Source of the DNA: Ancylobacter mangrovi
GTDB lineage: Bacteria > Pseudomonadota > Alphaproteobacteria > Rhizobiales > Xanthobacteraceae
Reading direction: 5' to 3'
NCBI RefSeq assembly: GCF_024752355.1
Contig: NZ_JANTHZ010000001.1
Span: 558,001-622,000, forward strand
Length of the DNA stretch: 64,000 bases
The notes beneath the pieces are model-generated. The model ran no database searches. It had not been told where the DNA came from and was given only the letters and a program-made list of their open reading frames with translations. Below are positions 54,208-62,785 of the stretch, in pieces. The translations under genes and the position numbers were made by a program. The first letter of the stretch is position 1. Each line of letters opens with the position of its first letter.

Positions 54208-55503
54208 TTACGCCGACAGCGCCGCCGCGCGCTCCAGGCGCTCGCGTACCGCCGGCCGCTCCAGCGGCAGGTGCTTGAGGTCCTGCGCCTTCAGCGCCGC
54301 GAAGGCGCCATCCGTCGCCTCCAGCGTTGCCGCCACGTCGGCCTCGCTCAGCGCCGCGTTGATGAACATGTTGTGGTAGGGGTGCAGGTAGATGCCGCGC
54401 CGTACCGCCGCCGCGGTCCAGAAATAGCCGAGCCGCATTTCCGGATCGTCCTCGAACAGGATCTGCGGCATCTGCACCGGCCCGGTCTGGCGCAGCGCGA
54501 AGCCGTGATCGGCCGCCTGTCGGGCCAGCCCTTCGCGCAGCAGCGTGCCGGTGCGCGTGATGCGCTCCAGATAGTCGCTCTCGCGGACGATCTTCAGCGT
54601 GGCGATCGCCGCCGCCATCGGCACGGCGGAGAACCAGAACGAGCCGGTGACGAACACGCTGCCCGCCGCCTTGCGCAGATGCTCGCCGCCCACCAGCGCG
54701 GAGATCGGCTGGCCGTTGCCGATCACCTTGCCGCAGGAGGACAGGTCCGGCGCCACGCCCAGCGCCGCCCAGGCATGGTCGCGCGACAGGCGGAAGCTTG
54801 TGCGCACCTCGTCAAGCACCAGCATCGCCCCCTCCGCATCGCACAGCCGGCGCGCCTCGCGCGCGAAGGTGGCGTCGGGCTGCGCCTGATCGCGGAAGGT
54901 CTCGTGCCGGAACGGGGTCGCGAACACCGCGGCGACGTCGCCGGCGTGCTCCTTCATCGCGTCGGCGAGGCTCTGCGGGTCCTGGTCGCGGTAATAGGCG
55001 ATATGGGCGCGGTCGTCGGAGAGGATGCCCGCCGGCCCCGGCGAGCACCAGGGCGCGGCACCGTGATAGACGCCCCGGCCCACCAGGATCTTGCGCTTGC
55101 CGGTGTGCGCCCGGGCGACCACCGTCGCCATCGAGGTGGCGTCGGTGCCGTTCTTGCAGAACATCGCCCATTCGGCGTGGCCGAGCATGCCAACCAGGAC
55201 CTCGGCGAGCGTCACCATGATCTCCGAGGGGCCGGTCAGCGTGTCGCCAAGCTCCATCTGGGCGCGCGCGGCCGCGTCGACGGCGGCGTGGCGATAGCCC
55301 AGAAGATTGGGGCCATAGGCGCACATATAGTCGATATATTCATTATCATCGGCGTCCCACAGCCGGGTGCCGTCGGCGCGCCGGAAGAACTGCGGAAAAT
55401 CGGCCGGCAGGAGAGCGGTGGATTCGTGCCCGTACATGCCGCCGGGAATGACTTTTGCAGCCCGTTCCTTGAGTTCGGCGTTACGCGAATTGGTCCAGCT
55501 CAT
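54208..55503 (-). CDS. Class III aminotransferase (glutamate-1-semialdehyde aminotransferase-like)
   Basis: 431 residues, fold type I PLP enzyme. VIPGGMYGHESTALLP and FRRADGTRLWDADDNEYIDY open the domain; the PLP-binding Asp is in MLVLDEVRTSFRLS and the Schiff-base Lys in SSCGKVIGNGQPISALVGG. It differs from true HemL enzymes and fits the omega-aminotransferase-like subgroup. It is divergent from the TetR gene and probably belongs to the amine catabolic cluster downstream of it. Confidence 0.87.
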   Translation of the reverse strand: MSWTNSRNAELKERAAKVIPGGMYGHESTALLPADFPQFFRRADGTRLWDADDNEYIDYMCAYGPNLLGYRHAAVDAAARAQMELGDTLTGPSEIMVTLAEVLVGMLGHAEWAMFCKNGTDATSMATVVARAHTGKRKILVGRGVYHGAAPWCSPGPAGILSDDRAHIAYYRDQDPQSLADAMKEHAGDVAAVFATPFRHETFRDQAQPDATFAREARRLCDAEGAMLVLDEVRTSFRLSRDHAWAALGVAPDLSSCGKVIGNGQPISALVGGEHLRKAAGSVFVTGSFWFSAVPMAAAIATLKIVRESDYLERITRTGTLLREGLARQAADHGFALRQTGPVQMPQILFEDDPEMRLGYFWTAAAVRRGIYLHPYHNMFINAALSEADVAATLEATDGAFAALKAQDLKHLPLERPAVRERLERAAALSA

Positions 55504-55610
55504 CGATGGGATTCCGGGGATTCATGGCGGCAACCCCGCCCTTCCGCTTCGGAAACGAGGCGACGACCGCAATGCTGATGGGAACGGAGACGACTATCTC
55601 GCAAAACGAT

Positions 55611-55628
55611 ATTGATGAATTTATCGAT
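55611..55628. promoter_or_regulatory. Candidate TetR operator (18-bp palindrome)
   Basis: ATTGATGAATTTATCGAT is palindromic at 14 of 18 positions around a central AATT (pattern ATnGATnAATTnATCnAT). It lies in the 218-bp A/T-rich gap between the divergent aminotransferase and tetR genes, about 105 bases from each start, where TetR-family regulators usually bind. Confidence 0.45.
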
Positions 55629-55721
55629 TATCAACGGAAAACTGAGACGCGCGCCGCCGGGCGTTTGCCCTGCCGGAACGGCGCGTCTAGCCTTGCAGCA
55701 GGAGTGACCGGGCAGGCGCAG

Positions 55722-56411
55722 ATGACGGACATGCAGAAGGCGGACGAGGTGGAAGCGGACGGGATGGCGGATGGCGACGAGGAGCACGCGCCGCGCAAGG
55801 CGCCGGTGCGCCGCCGGCGCGGCCAACTCCGGCTCAAGGCGCTGATCGAGGCGACCGACGCCCTGCTCGTGGATCATGACGTCAGCGAGGTCGGGCTCTA
55901 CCAGATCGCCGAGAAGGCGGGCGTGCCGCCGGCTTCGATCTACCACTTCTTCCCCAACAAGGAAGCCGCGCTCATCGCCCTGGCGGAGGAGCATCTCGGC
56001 ATCATGCTCGCCAATACGCGGCGCGAGATCGAGCCGCGGCCGGCGAGCTGGCAGGAGCTGATCGCCGCCCGCGTGCGCGCCTCGGGCGCCTATTACAACA
56101 GCCATCCGCCGCTGATGAAGCTGTTCCTCGGCGCCAGCATCGGGGCCGAGGTGCGCAAGCGCGACATGGCCGGCACGCTCGCCATCGCCCAGGGGCGCGC
56201 GGACCTGCTGGCGCGCTATTTCGTGATGCCCGCCATCCCCGGCTGGACCGCGAAGCTCGCCAATTCGCTCGCCATCGCCGACGGCATCTGGGCGCTTTCC
56301 TACAGCCAGCACGGGCACATCACCCAGGAATCGATCGAGGAGAGCCTGCGCGCCGCGATCGCCTATCTGCGCTGTTTCCTGCCCGAATGGATCGAGCCCC
56401 GCATAGGCTGA
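55722..56411 (+). CDS. TetR family transcriptional regulator
   Basis: 229 residues. The acidic/basic N-terminal leader (about 1-38) precedes the TetR helix-turn-helix (LIEATDALLVDHDVSEVGLYQIAEKAGVPPASIYHFFPNKEAALIAL) and an all-helical ligand domain. ATG 55722 is chosen by protein-likeness; ATG 55731 is possible and no strong ribosome-binding site is seen. It likely controls the divergent aminotransferase and the monooxygenase/transporter operon. The HTH text here spans more than one motif: recognition helix is around PPASIYHFF. Confidence 0.88.
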   Translation: MTDMQKADEVEADGMADGDEEHAPRKAPVRRRRGQLRLKALIEATDALLVDHDVSEVGLYQIAEKAGVPPASIYHFFPNKEAALIALAEEHLGIMLANTRREIEPRPASWQELIAARVRASGAYYNSHPPLMKLFLGASIGAEVRKRDMAGTLAIAQGRADLLARYFVMPAIPGWTAKLANSLAIADGIWALSYSQHGHITQESIEESLRAAIAYLRCFLPEWIEPRIG

Positions 56412-56428
56412 ACCGATCTTTAGCGAAT

Positions 56429-56443
56429 AAATATCGAATATTT
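56429..56443. promoter_or_regulatory. Inverted repeat AAATAT-CGA-ATATTT
   Basis: Perfect 6-bp inverted repeat with a 3-base centre, 17 bases after tetR. A 13-base stretch of it (AAATATCGAATAT) recurs inverted with one mismatch at 56659-56671, so the two may be paired regulator sites. Confidence 0.4.
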
Positions 56444-56595
56444 CGCGCTTCCCGCCCCACTTGACGAAAGCGCGTGCCGCGAGGTGCCGCGGTGCAACCC
56501 GCCGGCAGCGGCGCCGGCCCACTTCGGCATTACCGCTCGAATTGCTTGCGATTGCTCGGAATATTCCCGACCGCACTAGGCAATTGCGCAATATT

Positions 56596-56608
56596 TAGGC
56601 TCAGCCTA
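56596..56608. promoter_or_regulatory. Palindrome TAGGCT-C-AGCCTA
   Basis: Perfect 13-base palindrome about 180 bases before the monooxygenase gene, in the same A/T-rich gap. A possible operator or short hairpin. Confidence 0.35.
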
Positions 56609-56658
56609 CAGAAACGTCACAATTCGCCCGCCAAAAGCCCGGCGCGCCCGTTTTTGAT

Positions 56659-56671
56659 ATTGATATTCGAT
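56659..56671. promoter_or_regulatory. Inverted second copy of the 56429 element
   Basis: The minus-strand reading ATCGAATAT matches 56433-56441 exactly, and the 13-base element matches with one mismatch. It lies in a run of A/T (TTTTTGATATTGATATTCG) also sharing GATATTGAT with 55609-55617, beside the candidate palindrome near tetR. Confidence 0.35.
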
Positions 56672-56790
56672 TTTTCCATCACTAGCGTCATCGCCATCGC
56701 GAACGTGACGAGCGCCTGCATCGAACGAACCCGCCCTTTCCGGGGTGGCTCGCCGGTGCCGTGCCATGTCGATCCTCAGGGGTGGTGGTC

Positions 56791-58104
56791 GTGCCGAGGC
56801 AAATGCACTTCATCGGTTTCTGCATCGCGGGACCCAACTGGCACCACAACGGCGCCTGGCGGCACGATGAGAGCGACGGCACCGATTTCCTGAACCCGGC
56901 CCGCTACGAGAACATCGCCCGCATCCTCGAGGAGGGAAAGTTCGACGGCCTGTTCTTCGTCGACGTGCTGACGCTGTTCGACACCTTCGGCGGCAATTTC
57001 GCCGCCAATCTGCGCCAGCCCGGCCAGATGTTCCTGCTGGAGCCGCTGCAGCTCCTCGCCTGCATGGCGCGCGCGACCAGCCATCTCGGCCTCGCCGCCA
57101 CCATGTCGACGGCCTTCTACCACCCGTTCCACATAGCCCGCTCCATGGCGACGCTCGACCACATCAGCGGCGGGCGCGCGGCCTGGAACGTCGTCACCTC
57201 AGCCAATGACCGCGAAGCGCAGAATTTCGGCATGGACCGGCTGATGGAGCGCGGCCTGCGCTACGACCACGCCGAGGAGGTGGTGGAAGCCTGCCAGGCG
57301 CTGTGGCGGAGCTGGGACGAGGACGCGCTGGTGCTCGACCGCAAGAACGGCGTGTTCGCCGACCCGGACAAGGTCCATTACGTGAATTTCGAGGGCCGGT
57401 GGGTGAAGACCCGCGGCCCGCTGCAGACGCCGCGCTCGCCGCAGACCAGCCCGGTGCTGATGCAGGCGGGCTCCTCCGAGCGCGGGCGCGAATTCGCCGG
57501 GCGCTGGGCCGAGGTGCTGTTCACCCTGCAGCCGGACAAAGCGCGGATGCAGGACTTCTATCGCGACATCAAGTCCCGCATGGCCGCGCATGGCCGCGCG
57601 CCCAACGAATGCGCCATCCTGCCGGCGGTGGACATCATCGTCGGCGAGACGGAATCGATCGCCCGCGAGAAGGCCGCCTATCTTGAATCGCTGGTCAGCG
57701 ACGAGCTCGGCGTCGCGGAAATCTCCAACGCCATGGGCATCGACCTCGCCGGCTACCCGCTCGACCAGCCGCTGGTCGACATGGAGATCACGCAGGGCTC
57801 GCGCGGCGTGTTCGACCACATCCTGCGCGCCAGCCAGAACAAGAACATGACCCTGCGCGAGGCGGGCCATGCCTATGGCGTCAACGAGATCACCCCGCAG
57901 ATCGTCGGCACGCCGCAGATGATCGCCGACTACATGCAGGACCTGTTCGAATCCGAGGCCTGCGACGGCTTCGTCGTGGTGCCGACGCTCTCGCCCACCG
58001 GCTATGTGCAGTTCGTGCGCTCGGTGGTGCCGGAGCTGCAGCGCCGCGGCATCTACCGCACCGAATATGCCGGCCGCACCTTCCGCGAGAACCTGCGCAG
58101 CTAA
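56791..58104 (+). CDS. LLM-class flavin-dependent monooxygenase (NtaA/SnaA/DszA family)
   Basis: 437 residues, bacterial-luciferase-like barrel using reduced FMN. Family signatures: MHFIGFCIAGPNWHHNGAW, NIARILEEGKFDGLFFVDVL, TAFYHPFHIARSMATLDHISGGRAAWNVVTS, HAEEVVEACQALW and VLMQAGSSERGREFAGRWAE. Relatives oxidise nitrilotriacetate, EDTA, dibenzothiophene sulfone or sulfonates. GTG at 56791 (AGGGG upstream) is chosen; ATG 56803 is the alternative. The flavin reductase at 62190 should supply FMNH2. Confidence 0.9.
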   Translation: MPRQMHFIGFCIAGPNWHHNGAWRHDESDGTDFLNPARYENIARILEEGKFDGLFFVDVLTLFDTFGGNFAANLRQPGQMFLLEPLQLLACMARATSHLGLAATMSTAFYHPFHIARSMATLDHISGGRAAWNVVTSANDREAQNFGMDRLMERGLRYDHAEEVVEACQALWRSWDEDALVLDRKNGVFADPDKVHYVNFEGRWVKTRGPLQTPRSPQTSPVLMQAGSSERGREFAGRWAEVLFTLQPDKARMQDFYRDIKSRMAAHGRAPNECAILPAVDIIVGETESIAREKAAYLESLVSDELGVAEISNAMGIDLAGYPLDQPLVDMEITQGSRGVFDHILRASQNKNMTLREAGHAYGVNEITPQIVGTPQMIADYMQDLFESEACDGFVVVPTLSPTGYVQFVRSVVPELQRRGIYRTEYAGRTFRENLRS

Positions 58105-58216
58105 GGCCCCCCGCCGCCCCGGCCCGCGGCGGGGGGTGGCACAGCACGTGCTTATCCCTCGCCGGCGTCGCCGGCTCTGTGCCTCAGGTCTTCCCTTCGA
58201 GATCAGGATGTCCGCC

Positions 58217-59311
58217 ATGACTGACCGCACTGACCAGAAGAACCACAGCGCCGGATCCGGCATTCTGCCCGGCGTGTCCCGCCGAACCTTCCTGGCCGGC
58301 GCAGCCGCCCTGACCGCGGCCGGCGTCGCGCGTCCAGGCATCGTGCGCGCCGCCGACGCCACCATGACCGTGCCCAATTCGGGCGGCGCGCTCGAGGCCG
58401 CCTACAAGGCCGCCTATTTCGACACCTTCACCGAAAAGACCGGCGTGAAGATCCTCGGCGCGCCCTATATGGATACCGCCCGCATCAAGGCGATGGTGGA
58501 CGCCAACGCGGTCGACATCGACGTCGCCAATATCGACTTCGCCGAGGCCGCGGTGCTCGCCAAGCTCGGCCTTCTGGAGCCGATCGACTACGACATCGTC
58601 GACCGCAAGGCGCTGCTGCCCTGGGCCGCGGACGACCACTACATCGTCTCCGACGTCGCCGGCACGGTGATGGGCTGGAACACCCAGGCCTTCACCGAGG
58701 AGACCCGGCCCAAGGGCTGGGTGGAGTTCTTCGACGCCAGCGCCAAGCCGGGCCAGCGCAGCCTGTGGAAGCTGGCGCCGCAGACGATGGAAATCGCCGC
58801 CCTGGGCGCGGGCGTCTCGCCCGACAAGCTCTACCCGCTCGACCTCGATGCGGTCTTCTCCTCGCTCGACAAGATCAAGCCGAACCTCACCTGGTGGACC
58901 TCCGGCGCGCAGAGCGCGCAGCTGCTCATCAGCAACGAGGTGGACGTGGGCACCTCGTGGAACGGGCGCCTCTACAAGCCCAAGGTCGACGGCGCGCCGA
59001 TCGACTACACCTTCGACCAGTGCATCTTCACCTGCGACGCCTTCATCGTGCCCAAGGGCGTGAAGGACAAGAAGCGGGCGATGGAGTTCCTCGCCAACCT
59101 GATCGAGGCCAAGAACCAGGCGGTGTTCGCCCAGCACATCCCCTACGGGCCGACCAATCCGAAGGCGTTCGACATGCTCGACGCCAAGACCAAGGCGCTG
59201 CTGCCGAACTCGCCGGAGAACGGCAAGACCGCCGTGCTGCAGAACGTGCCCTACTGGGCCGAGCACGGCGACGAGCTGTTCGCCAAGTTCAACAAATGGC
59301 TTGTCGGGTGA
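58217..59311 (+). CDS. Polyamine-type ABC transporter, substrate-binding protein
   Basis: 364 residues, PotD/PotF-like. A twin-arginine signal (SRRTFLAGAAALTAAGVARPG) indicates Tat export. Core: VPNSGGALEAAYKAAYFDTFTEKTG, then VDIDVANIDFAEAAVLAKLG and EVDVGTSWNGRLY. ATG 58217 has AGGA at a suitable distance; ATG 58208 is nine bases upstream in frame. Substrate is unknown; relatives bind cationic or carboxylated amines. Confidence 0.9.
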   Translation: MTDRTDQKNHSAGSGILPGVSRRTFLAGAAALTAAGVARPGIVRAADATMTVPNSGGALEAAYKAAYFDTFTEKTGVKILGAPYMDTARIKAMVDANAVDIDVANIDFAEAAVLAKLGLLEPIDYDIVDRKALLPWAADDHYIVSDVAGTVMGWNTQAFTEETRPKGWVEFFDASAKPGQRSLWKLAPQTMEIAALGAGVSPDKLYPLDLDAVFSSLDKIKPNLTWWTSGAQSAQLLISNEVDVGTSWNGRLYKPKVDGAPIDYTFDQCIFTCDAFIVPKGVKDKKRAMEFLANLIEAKNQAVFAQHIPYGPTNPKAFDMLDAKTKALLPNSPENGKTAVLQNVPYWAEHGDELFAKFNKWLVG

Positions 59312-60207
59312 GCGATGCCGCGATGGCCGATGCGCGCGCCGGAACGGGCGCGCGCACGCAGCGCACGCCCGCGCGGGCCTGGTCGCCGGCGCGGCGCGGT
59401 ATCTGGCTGCTGGTGCCGCCGCTGCTGCTGCTCGGCCTCTTCTTCGTGCTGCCGCTCGCCTATGTGCTGATCCAGAGCGGCTCGGCGCCGAAGGGGCCGT
59501 TCGACACCTATGTGCGGATCGCCCGCGAGACCTCGCTGCACTACCCGCTGATCTACACCTTCCGCACCGCCGCGATCGTCACCGTTTTCGCGCTGGTGCT
59601 GAGCTATCCGGTGGCGTTCCTCATCAGCCGCGCGCGCGGGCGCTGGCAGCTCGTGGCGATGACGCTGGTGCTGGTGCCGTTCTGGACCAGCGCCGTCATC
59701 CGCTCCTATGCCTGGCTGGTGCTGCTGCAGCGGCGCGGCATCATCAACGAGGCGCTGCTGACCCTCGGCCTGGTCGACCGCCCGCTGCGCCTGTCCAACA
59801 CCGACATCGGCACCCATGTGGCGATGGTGCAGATCATGCTGCCCTTCATGATCCTGCCGCTGCTCAGCTCGATGCGCGCGATCGACCCGAGCGTGCTCCG
59901 GGCGGCGGCAATTCTTGGCGCCAATCCGGCGCGCCAGTTCGCCCATGTCTACTTCCCGCTCACCCTGCCGGGGGTGGGCGCGGGCTGCGCGCTGGTGTTC
60001 ATCTCCACGCTCGGCTTCTACATCACCCCGGCGCTGCTCGGCGGCTCGAGCACCATGGTCGCGGTCGCCATCGAGCAGCAGGTCTCGCGCCTGCTCGACT
60101 GGCCGCTCGCCTCCGCGCTCGCCACCGTGCTGCTGGTGCTGACCTGCCTCATGTTCCTGCTCTACGAGCGGCTCAACAGTCGCCTCGCCTCAAGGGGAGG
60201 CGCGTGA
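59308..60207 (+). CDS. Polyamine-type ABC transporter permease 1 (PotB-like)
   Basis: 299 residues, six membrane helices, with RGIWLLVPPLLLLGLFFVLPL and the EAA loop AIDPSVLRAAAILGANPARQF. GTG at 59308 overlaps the binding-protein stop (GTGA); ATG 59323 is a possible alternative. Confidence 0.92.
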   Translation: MSDAAMADARAGTGARTQRTPARAWSPARRGIWLLVPPLLLLGLFFVLPLAYVLIQSGSAPKGPFDTYVRIARETSLHYPLIYTFRTAAIVTVFALVLSYPVAFLISRARGRWQLVAMTLVLVPFWTSAVIRSYAWLVLLQRRGIINEALLTLGLVDRPLRLSNTDIGTHVAMVQIMLPFMILPLLSSMRAIDPSVLRAAAILGANPARQFAHVYFPLTLPGVGAGCALVFISTLGFYITPALLGGSSTMVAVAIEQQVSRLLDWPLASALATVLLVLTCLMFLLYERLNSRLASRGGA

Positions 60208-61043
60208 TGCGCGCGAACGCGAGCGAGCCGCTGTGGCGCATCGTCGGGCTCGGCCTCACGGGCTTCGCCGTGCTGGTGCTGATCTATCTGGTGGCGCCAA
60301 CGCTCGCCATCGTGCCGCTGTCGCTGAGCCCGGACCCGTTCCTGCGCTTTCCCCCGCCCGGGGTCTCGTTGCGCTGGTACGAGGCCTTCGCGCACAGCAT
60401 CGACTACCAGCTCGCCATCCTGAACAGCCTGAAGATCGGCATTCCCGCCGCCGCGCTCGCCACGGCCTGCGGGGTGATGGCGGCGCTCGCCGTGGTGCGC
60501 GGCGCGGTTCCCTTCCGGCGCACGCTCGCGGCCCTGCTCATCGCCCCGCTGATCCTGCCGCAGATCGTGCTGGCGATCGGCCTGTTCCCGCTGATGGCCA
60601 AGGTCGGGCTGGTGGGCACCTATCCGGGCATCGTGCTCGCCCATGCGGTGGTGACGATGCCGCTGGTCTTCATCACCGTCTCGGCGGCGCTGAGGACCTA
60701 CACGCCCTCCTTCGAGCTGGCGGCGATGACGCTCGGTGCCAATCCCTGGCGCACCTTCGTCCACGTCACCTTCCCGATGATCCGGGCGGGCATCGTGGTC
60801 GGCTTCATCTTCGCGCTGACCTTCTCCTTCGACGAGCTGATCCTGGCCATGTTCCTGACCAGCCCGACCACGCGCACCGTGCCGCGCCTGCTGTGGGAGC
60901 AGCTGAACTACCAGATGACCCCGATCATCGCCGCCGCCACCGTGGTGCTGCTCGGCGCGACCATCGCGCTCCTGTGCCTCGCCGCCTTCGCCGCCACCCG
61001 CTCTCGCCATCTGTCCGGCGGCGCCAAGGGAGTGCAGCCGTGA
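60207..61043 (+). CDS. Polyamine-type ABC transporter permease 2 (PotC-like)
   Basis: 278 residues, six membrane helices; PotC-type segments APTLAIVPLSLSPDPFLRFP and the EAA loop TPSFELAAMTLGANPWRTF. ATG overlaps the upstream stop (TGATG) after an AAGGGGAGG site; its stop overlaps the ATPase start (GTGA). Confidence 0.92.
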   Translation: MRANASEPLWRIVGLGLTGFAVLVLIYLVAPTLAIVPLSLSPDPFLRFPPPGVSLRWYEAFAHSIDYQLAILNSLKIGIPAAALATACGVMAALAVVRGAVPFRRTLAALLIAPLILPQIVLAIGLFPLMAKVGLVGTYPGIVLAHAVVTMPLVFITVSAALRTYTPSFELAAMTLGANPWRTFVHVTFPMIRAGIVVGFIFALTFSFDELILAMFLTSPTTRTVPRLLWEQLNYQMTPIIAAATVVLLGATIALLCLAAFAATRSRHLSGGAKGVQP

Positions 61044-62173
61044 ACATGTCGAACCCGGACTTCCATGGAAGCCTGCACGCCGCGCCGGCCGGGCGCGGGG
61101 CGGCGGTCGAGTTCGACCACATCAGCAAGGACTATGGCGACCTCACTGTGCTGCACGAGACCTCGCTGCGGATCGAGCCGGGCGAGCTGTTCGCGCTGAT
61201 CGGCCCGTCGGGCTCGGGCAAGTCGACCCTGCTCGGCATGCTCGCGGGTTTCGTGCCGCCGAGCTACGGCGCGATCCGCGTCGACGGCACCGACATCGTC
61301 GCCGTGCCGCCCTACCGGCGCAACATCGGCATGGTGTTCCAGAACTACGCGCTGTTCCCGCATATGAGCGTCGCCGAGAACATCGGCTTTCCCTTGAAGA
61401 TGCGCGGCTGCTCGCGGGGCGAGATCGCCGAGCGGGTGAAGCGGGCGCTCGCCATGGTGCGGCTCGACTCCATGGGCGAGCGCCGCCCCGCCCAGCTTTC
61501 GGGCGGCCAGCAGCAGCGCGTCGCCCTTGCCCGCGCCGCCGTCTACGACCCGCGCCTGCTGCTGATGGACGAGCCGCTGGGCGCGCTCGACAAGAACCTG
61601 CGCGAGGAGATGCAGGAGGAGATCAAGCGCCTCCAGCGCGCGCTCGGCGCGACGGTGATCTACGTCACCCACGACCAGCAGGAGGCCGCCTTCCTCGCCG
61701 ACCGGCTGGCGGTGATGCGCGCGGGCATGCTCGAGCAGATCGGCACGCCGCGCCAGCTCTACGAGATGCCCGGCACCCATTTCGTCGCCAGCTTCCTCGG
61801 CGAGGCGAGCCTGCTGCCGGTGGAGGAATTGCTCGCCCGCGACGGGCGCGAGGTGCGGGTGCGCACGCCCGGCGGCCTCGTCATCCGCGCGCTGGCGCCG
61901 AGCCGGGTGAGCGAGCGCCGCGCGGTGTGCCTGCGGCCGGAGAACATCGTCCTCGGGCCGGCGGCGCGCGAGCGCGACAACCACTTCCTCGGCGTGGTCG
62001 AGGAGGCCGTCTTCACCACCGGCTCGCTGCGCTACCGCGTGCGCCTGCCCGGCAGCGACAGCGTGCTCACCGTGCGCGTGCCCTCCCATCCCGGCATCGA
62101 GCTCCTCGCGCCCGGCAGCAGCGTGGATGTCGGCTGGGACGCGGCCATGGCGGTCACCATCGCCGACGACTGA
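61040..62173 (+). CDS. Polyamine-type ABC transporter ATP-binding protein (PotA-like)
   Basis: 377 residues. Walker A LIGPSGSGKSTLL, signature LSGGQQQRVALARA, Walker B LLLMDEPLGALDKNLR, switch YVTHDQQEAAFLADR, and a C-terminal TOBE domain. GTG at 61040 is preferred over ATG 61046 because AAGGGAG lies 7 bases before it. It completes the four-component importer. Confidence 0.94.
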   Translation: MNMSNPDFHGSLHAAPAGRGAAVEFDHISKDYGDLTVLHETSLRIEPGELFALIGPSGSGKSTLLGMLAGFVPPSYGAIRVDGTDIVAVPPYRRNIGMVFQNYALFPHMSVAENIGFPLKMRGCSRGEIAERVKRALAMVRLDSMGERRPAQLSGGQQQRVALARAAVYDPRLLLMDEPLGALDKNLREEMQEEIKRLQRALGATVIYVTHDQQEAAFLADRLAVMRAGMLEQIGTPRQLYEMPGTHFVASFLGEASLLPVEELLARDGREVRVRTPGGLVIRALAPSRVSERRAVCLRPENIVLGPAARERDNHFLGVVEEAVFTTGSLRYRVRLPGSDSVLTVRVPSHPGIELLAPGSSVDVGWDAAMAVTIADD

Positions 62174-62189
62174 CCCGGAAATCCCCCGC

Positions 62190-62738
62190 ATGCACCAGCC
62201 GACGACGACCCGCATGACCCCCGCCCCCGCGCCCGCCGATCTCGACGCCCGAAGCTTCAGGAACGGCATGGCGCGGCTCGCGGCCGCCGTGAACGTCATC
62301 ACCACCGTCCGCGACGGCGAGCCCTACGGCTTCACCGCCTCGGCGGTGTGCAGCGTCACCGACACGCCGCCCACGCTGCTCGTCTGCGTGAACCGCACCA
62401 ACCGCACCCATCCGGTCATCGCCGCGAGCCGCATCCTGTGCGTGAACACGCTGTCCGGCCCGCATGAGGAGCTGTCCATGGCCTTCGCCGGCGGGGCCAG
62501 CGCGGCCAGCATGGCCGAGCGCTTCCGCCACGGCGAATGGACCACGCTCGCGACCGGCGCCCCTGTCCTCGCCGATGCAGCGGTGGCCTTCGACTGCCGG
62601 GTCAACGCGTTCCACGAGGTCGGCACGCATGACGTGCTGATCTGCGAGGTGCTGGCGCTGCGCGAGGGTTCCTCCGGCGAGGGCGCCGCCGCGCAGGGGC
62701 TGGTCTATTTCGACCGCCGCTTCCACCGGCTGGCGTGA
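62190..62738 (+). CDS. Flavin reductase (HpaC/NtaB-type)
   Basis: 182 residues, DIM6/NTAB split-barrel flavin reductase: [60 protein letters not shown] and [21 protein letters not shown]. It makes reduced FMN with NAD(P)H for a two-component monooxygenase, here most likely the LLM enzyme at 56791, from which it is separated by the transporter genes. Confidence 0.92.
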   Translation: MHQPTTTRMTPAPAPADLDARSFRNGMARLAAAVNVITTVRDGEPYGFTASAVCSVTDTPPTLLVCVNRTNRTHPVIAASRILCVNTLSGPHEELSMAFAGGASAASMAERFRHGEWTTLATGAPVLADAAVAFDCRVNAFHEVGTHDVLICEVLALREGSSGEGAAAQGLVYFDRRFHRLA

Positions 62739-62785
62739 CCGCCCGCCCGACCCAACCGACCCACGCCGCAACGAGGAGCCGTCCG

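Larger units (their letters stand above)
56412..56790. other. 379-bp regulatory region before the monooxygenase operon
   Basis: No gene. It is A/T-rich relative to the genome and has three inverted-repeat elements (56429-56443, 56596-56608 and the copy at 56659-56671). Transcription start and operator of the amine operon should be here. Confidence 0.5.
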
